Assembly: GCF_001625215.2 (NCBI RefSeq)
Contig: NC_030384.2
Span: 25,718,527 to 25,782,526 of the forward strand
Direction of reading: 5' to 3'
DNA length: 64,000 bases
From: Daucus carota subsp. sativus
Taxonomy: Eukaryota; Streptophyta; Magnoliopsida; Apiales; Apiaceae
Positions 59,208 through 64,000 of this stretch are shown here, piece by piece. Under the pieces are notes generated by a model. It saw only the letters and a program-made list of their open reading frames with translations. It was not told the origin of the DNA and ran no database searches. Each line of letters opens with the position of its first letter. Position 1 is the first letter of the stretch. Position numbers and translations under genes: made by a program.

Positions 59208-60353
59208 CTAGACATTACATAATCGAACCAAACTTGCTGAATATGGAAGCACAAGCGGAGAGAAAAAGTAGTTAAATCCCAACTCAGAAAAGTGACACGG
59301 CATTTTCATCTCTCCTGTGTTGAAGTCATACAAGAAGATATCCTCTGACACTCTCATAAACAACTGTCCATCCGTGACAAGTAGAGGATCTATAAGGGGA
59401 ACCAACTGATTCTGTATTCTGCTAGAAGTATTACCTGGAAATGACGGATGTTTGACCTCGAGCAGGTCTAGAGCTACTGAATGTTCCAGTTTCCACACAG
59501 AATTAAACATGTCCTCCAGCACCCACAGCACGAATCCATCCACAGATACTACAACGTAACAAAGTTTGCCTTTATATTCTCCTAAACACATCTGAGGGAT
59601 GCTCCTATACTCTGCTCGTGGTACAGGTACTGCTATCAACAAAGATAGCTCTTCTTTAGGACTAAACATCAAGATCTGGTCGCCATTCGTTAGCCAATAC
59701 AGATAACCTGCCACAAAGATGCCTTTGTTCTTAAACAATTTTTTAGTACAGTGACATATCTCCACTGACATCCTCCACGTTTTGTTTTCCGATGAGTACA
59801 CATCAAATACAAACAAAGAATTGTATCTCTTTTTATCAGCTTCATAAACTCGAACAACTTTAAAGTTTGTAGCATCATCTTTGACATCAGAGAAAGGGTC
59901 AAAAGCTAAGGCTAAGCTGCTTTTGGTGTCAAATTGAGGAAATGGCAGGCTGATCCATTGCTTGTTTATGGGATTGCAGATGTAAATTAGTCGGTGTTTA
60001 GAACCGAAGCAACTTTGACAACAAACTAGACCATTAGTTGAAGCCTGAAGTACAACATATTCAGGCAGGAACTCAAGAACTCTGCGACGCACCTGGACAC
60101 CTTCCTTTCCAGCAATAATGTAGCTAACAAATTTGATGTCATCATCATACCCTCTGAAACTTTCCTGGTAAAAGAAACCAGAATTTGGTTCTTTCTTCTT
60201 CGAATGCTGTGGAATGAATGAGCTTTCTGACATAAGTTCTGATACGAAACGACAAGAATCCTTAGAAACACTTTTCAAACCAAGAAATTCCCTTGTAGGT
60301 AATCGAGACAGAACATTAGCTTGCGCATCCCTGTTTCCTGGCCAGCTCTCCAT
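59208..60353 (-). CDS. F-box protein with F-box-associated domain
   Basis: A single exon of 381 residues. The N-terminus is a short F-box (about residues 8-45: AQANVLSRLPTREFLGLKSV, then SKDSCRFVSE), which would bind SKP1 in an SCF ubiquitin ligase. The rest is the beta-propeller-like associated region common in plant F-box families, with NGLVCC (residue 107 on), YICNPINKQWISLP, LALAFDP, VFDVYSSENKTWR, LYWLT and DIFLYDFNTGEMK. Target unknown; such genes evolve fast and many are lineage-specific. The F-box is a little unlike the consensus because the usual hydrophobic LP start reads NRDAQANVLSRLP. No damage is seen. A probable 5'UTR intron lies upstream. Confidence 0.88.
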   Translation of the reverse strand: MESWPGNRDAQANVLSRLPTREFLGLKSVSKDSCRFVSELMSESSFIPQHSKKKEPNSGFFYQESFRGYDDDIKFVSYIIAGKEGVQVRRRVLEFLPEYVVLQASTNGLVCCQSCFGSKHRLIYICNPINKQWISLPFPQFDTKSSLALAFDPFSDVKDDATNFKVVRVYEADKKRYNSLFVFDVYSSENKTWRMSVEICHCTKKLFKNKGIFVAGYLYWLTNGDQILMFSPKEELSLLIAVPVPRAEYRSIPQMCLGEYKGKLCYVVVSVDGFVLWVLEDMFNSVWKLEHSVALDLLEVKHPSFPGNTSSRIQNQLVPLIDPLLVTDGQLFMRVSEDIFLYDFNTGEMKMPCHFSELGFNYFFSPLVLPYSASLVRLCNV

Positions 60354-60371
60354 CCTATAGAGTCAAGATAG

Positions 60372-61113
60372 CTGACAATCACACAAAGTTATAATTAGAA
60401 TAACAACTAAAGAAGCAAGTATTCTAAACAACAAAATGAAACTAGTATACTTGAGACTTGGGAGAAACAAAGAGCCATGATCTAATTATGGGGGTGTTTG
60501 GATGGTTGGGGGAAATGAGAATCGGGAATGGGAATGGGAATGAGGGGTATGGGAAAGGGTAACCCAAGGGGTGTGGAGGGAATCATTTACCCTCCAAGAG
60601 GGAATGTTGTTCCCATCCCACACAAAAATTTTGCTAATCCAAACACAATAGGATATCAACCAATTCCGGTTAACTGGGCTCATTAACCATGAACCAAACG
60701 CCTGTGTATGCATAAAGAAACCTAACAACGAGATATTGTATTGAATATGTGAAACACAATACACAAAAATGAGCATTCAAACATTATAATCATTCTAAAG
60801 AAGGGTAAGTTGGAAAACTATTCTGAATACATTTTGGTGATTTCATGCATCATAACCCCAATTTTCTTCATAAATTTTTAAATAAAAATCGAGAAGTCCT
60901 GATAAGTACAATTATGTAACACCAACAGAATCAGCAAAGTACATGGTGCAAATCAGACTCTTCAGATTTCATATAACACAAGTAACATATAACAAGAGTA
61001 GATATGACAGATACAAATATGCATAAGATGAACAAAACTTTACCAAAAATAGCAGATGCACAACTGAGAAGATAAAACGATGTAATAACAGAGTAGAGCA
61101 GAGAGAACATTAC
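60372..61113 (-). other. Probable 5'UTR intron of the F-box gene
   Basis: On the minus strand a donor TTTG|GTAATG (61113) and an acceptor GATTGTCAG (60372) bracket 742 bp just before the ATG. A TATA-like ATTTATATGT lies at about 61161-61170, some 50 bases upstream of the donor, which would make a short first exon. It contains the MITE at 60491-60702. Confidence 0.45.
60491..60702. mobile_element. 212-bp MITE in the F-box leader intron
   Basis: Starts GGGGTGTTTGGATGGTTG and ends TTAACCATGAACCAAACGCC, an imperfect inverted repeat. A stretch of GGGAATGGGAATG lies inside. It is the same family as the fragments at 4560-5340. Confidence 0.6.
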
Positions 61114-61170
61114 CAAAGTAGTGCGCGATTGCTCTCTACTTGTACTAAATACCGGCGTGCACATATAAAT

Positions 61171-61539
61171 ATGGATGTGTAGACAAAACTTTTGGCCTTT
61201 CAGCTTCTCCTTGCTTCTACAAGTTTTTTAACTGTTAGATTTTAAATATCAACATTTTTTTAAGAAGTGAAACTGATATTATTATTATATTTTTATTTTG
61301 AAGCGGAGATGCGCGGTATTTAATTGATTCAAATGAAACACAACAATCATATAAAACAAGTTTTGGCTCATTTAATTTGGACTAATTATGATTTAAATGA
61401 AACTGGACCGTCATATAAAATAAGTTTTGACAGATTTGATTTGGACTAATTTTAATTGTTACTTCTTCTAATCATGCTACACGAATAAGTTTTGACTGAT
61501 TTAGTTGCATGTATATTATATGAAGATAGATGCAACATA
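61171..61539. other. Spacer
   Basis: AT-rich. A short direct repeat (TTTTGGCTCATTTAATTTGG then TTTTGACAGATTTGATTTGG) occurs at about 61361-61445. No gene is seen. Confidence 0.35.
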
Positions 61540-61548
61540 AAATTTATA

Positions 61549-61741
61549 CGGTTTTTCTATGGTGTGCCCATGGACACACATTAAGCACCAAAATTTATGA
61601 AATTGGAGGGTTTCTATTGACTTACCTTCTTTAATAATGGTGGACCCCCCTGCAGTTACAACGACCACACCAATCAAAACCCTCCATTTTTATTAATGTT
61701 AGTGCTTAGCATGTGCCCATGGGCACACACTAGCCAAACCG
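61549..61741. mobile_element. 193-bp MITE with 9-bp target duplication (Mutator-like)
   Basis: Starts CGGTTTTTCTATGGTGTGCC and ends GGGCACACACTAGCCAAACCG, inverted repeats of about 25 bp. Perfect 9-bp direct repeats AAATTTATA at 61540-61548 and 61742-61750 are the mark of Mutator-like elements. Confidence 0.9.
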
Positions 61742-62164
61742 AAATTTATATGCAAACGTCATTAAATTCTCATAATTTAAAATTAATGATAGAGATGAGA
61801 GATTATGCATAAATGTGTCAATAAAAATGATAAAATAGAATACATGTCTAACATATGAACGATATTTTCCACCTAAAAAAGGAAATGATTGGGAAGAATC
61901 GGGTTTAGAAGGGGAGGATAATGATGGGCTGTAAGATTTGGTTAGGGGGCTGGATTTGGTTTTAAAGGAGTAGACGAGGATGGGCTGCTAGATTTGGTTT
62001 AGTAGGAGATTATATATATCAACTTATTCTTAACGAGTGCTATTGAAGTTTTAGAAATTTGACCAGTATTTACCCACGGGTCAACCAAACTTACCCGATC
62101 TCCTCACGATTATAACCCGTTTTGCATCCTTGAAACCCATTTCATATTCAGGTTATCCATTTTA

Positions 62165-62690
62165 GAAAATATTGGTGGGACCTACCAATATTTAATAATA
62201 GATTTAAGATAGTGGAGGAAAGTAGTGGGTGTAATAGTAGTTTTTATTGTTAAATACTACCTCCGTCCCATTTTATGTGAACGGGTTTGACTTTCACGGA
62301 GATTAAGAAAAAGATAGTAAATGTAGTTGAAAAGTGAGTAAAGTGGTGGAACCTATCAATATTTAATAATAGATTTGAGATAGTGGAGAAAAGTAATGGA
62401 TGTAATAGTGTTTATTTAATAGTAAGAGAGTATAAAATATAGAGTTAGTGGGTGTAATAGTGAAAAGTAGTGTTCAAAAATAGTAAGTATTCTAGGTTCA
62501 TTCTTTTTGGGACGTCCCAAAAAGGAAATGAGGTCACATAAAATGGGACGGAGGGAGTATGAGATAGTGGGAGAAGATGGTGGGTGTAATGATGGGAAAA
62601 ACTTACTATTTATAGTAACATAAAGAAATGAGAAGGACATCCCAAAATAGTAACCGTAAAGAAATGAGAGGGACATAGGGAGTACAATCT
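62165..62690. mobile_element. Stowaway-type remnants around a complete Stowaway
   Basis: Sequence with the typical GATAGTGGAGGAAAGTAGTG words lies left of 62257, and AGATAGTGGGAGAAGATGG to GACATAGGGAGTA lies right of 62557. This suggests an older element into which the complete copy (62257-62557) was inserted. Confidence 0.5.
62257..62557. mobile_element. Stowaway-type MITE
   Basis: Starts CTACCTCCGTCCCATTTTAT and ends TAAAATGGGACGGAGGGAG, flanked by TA; 301 bp. Confidence 0.85.
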
Positions 62691-62699
62691 TACGGAGTT

Positions 62700-64000
62700 T
62701 ATTTCCAGAAAGAATGATTTGATTGAAAAAGGCACTACCTAGTACCTACTGCCTGCCAAGGCATTTGAAAAAAAAACAATACTACTATTATTTTCATTAA
62801 ACAAGAATCAACTATCAGTCTATCACTTCAGAAGTTCACAACTGCCAAATAAACAAGCTTGCAGAACTTCAGAAAGCATAACAATGTCACGTTGACAACA
62901 TTGATAACATATGATGAACCAAAATATGACAAGCGAACTTGCTAAAATTTGACTGACCCTGTTATAGCCACCACAATCGATGAATACAGAGTATACTATT
63001 GTCAAGGCACCAGTTATAGCTTGGAAAACTAAGACAAGAAAATGAAACAAGCAACAAAGAAAGATTTAGCAAATCCGGGCTGTTCACGTGGATCCAATGT
63101 ATATGTGCACAACTTATAACTAAAAACATGGCAAGTAGCATTTCCGGTATTTAACAAACAAGATATTCTATGAACATCAATAGTCATTTCCGGTATAGCA
63201 TACAAGAACAAAAAATTGAAATTTGGCCGATTAAACAAATATATAACAAACTTTCATGCATTCTAGTTGGTGAAGAACACCAGCATCTCTGTTAAAACTA
63301 AATTATTCGTGTACAATCTCCATTTCCCCAAAGGAAAACAGACAAACATTGAGATACATAGCAAGCTGCATTGAGCATGGTTTGATGAGTTAGAGATCCT
63401 TTAGCCACTTCAACCTTGAAAAGGAACTGGCTTAAATTCCCTCCCCACAATCTCTTAGCTACAAGTATCAGGAAAATACTACCAAATTATACCACCAAGT
63501 AGTGATCAATGAGGCAATTCTTAACACATACAGATACAACTGTAATTTTTAGTTCCAAATCTGACTAAATTCTGACAATATAATCAGAAATGAAAGGGGG
63601 GAATTTTGATGCCTAGCAGTTCCTAAAGTTGTCATTACATGCAGTACCTTACACTTTCCAATAACTATAAAATGCAAGCCATCCTGTGTCAAGCATGAAC
63701 AAACACACAATTACAAAACATTTTTATGAACTGAACAGACATTTAAAACAACTTTCTGGCTAGACTTTTGATTCATATCTGTTTGCCTGAGGAAATCAGT
63801 TTATGTTATACAGCGCGCTTGTAACAACATTCAGTGTCACACATATAACACATCCAAATCCTCCAAACTAAGAACATAGAAATTATCCTAAAGCCTTCTA
63901 CAACTAAAATCTTTATACTAGCCAAACATATATATTCAATTCTAAAATATATTAACCATAGAATCAAAACATTTGTATCAACCACATTTCAAATGAATAA
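62700..64000. other. Right-edge spacer, no gene seen
   Basis: AT-rich DNA with only short open frames of no recognisable family. It could be untranslated or intronic sequence of a gene beyond the window, but nothing in it shows that. Confidence 0.4.

Noticed and set aside
62823-63238. Short overlapping minus-strand frames near the right edge
   Set aside because: No recognisable motif, no start context and no continuity between them.

Overview
This is a 64 kb piece of nuclear DNA from a flowering plant. It is AT-rich, has intron-containing genes with GT-AG junctions, and is full of small DNA transposons. Protein style and repeat families suggest a eudicot, probably an asterid and perhaps Apiales; that placement is an impression and was not tested.

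Layout, left to right. 1-5.6 kb: mostly AT-rich spacer with a truncated DUF674 gene and MITE-like repeats. 5.67-7.26 kb: a complete five-exon tropinone-reductase-like SDR gene (+). 8.5-10.0 kb: an HSP20-like (alpha-crystallin fold) protein gene (+). 14.3-17.2 kb: a complete two-exon cytosolic HSC70 gene (-) with a heat-shock element upstream, followed by four Stowaway-type MITEs. 19.7-25.8 kb: nested hAT remnants and a decayed PIF/Harbinger element. 27.6-28.3 kb: a single-exon thaumatin-like protein gene (+). 30.6-31.4 kb: a two-exon glyoxalase-fold gene (-). 32.3-37.4 kb: a non-coding LTR-element fossil carrying a tandem array and a nested hAT MITE. 37.9-40.85 kb: the three-exon gene for the QCR9-type subunit of mitochondrial complex III (+), whose exons are all very short. 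41.4-42.3 kb: a DUF1635 relic (-). 42.35-49.2 kb: a dense transposon nest with elements inside elements up to four deep, several bounded by clear target-site duplications. 49.83-55.75 kb: a histone H4 gene whose coding sequence is split near codon 5 by an apparently whole, very young Ty3/gypsy chromovirus. 57.4-58.7 kb: a broken NLR resistance gene. 59.2-61.15 kb: an F-box gene (-) with a probable 5'UTR intron. The rest is spacer and MITEs.

The intact genes are unrelated housekeeping and accessory plant genes (protein folding, respiration, metabolism, ubiquitin ligase, defence-type secreted protein) and form no pathway or cluster. The most notable structure is the fresh retrotransposon inside histone H4. 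Its two LTRs look identical over 247 bp, the 5-bp target duplication is perfect, and the H4 codons on both sides are undamaged. The second is the transposon nest at 42.35-49.2 kb, whose order of insertion can be read from the duplications.
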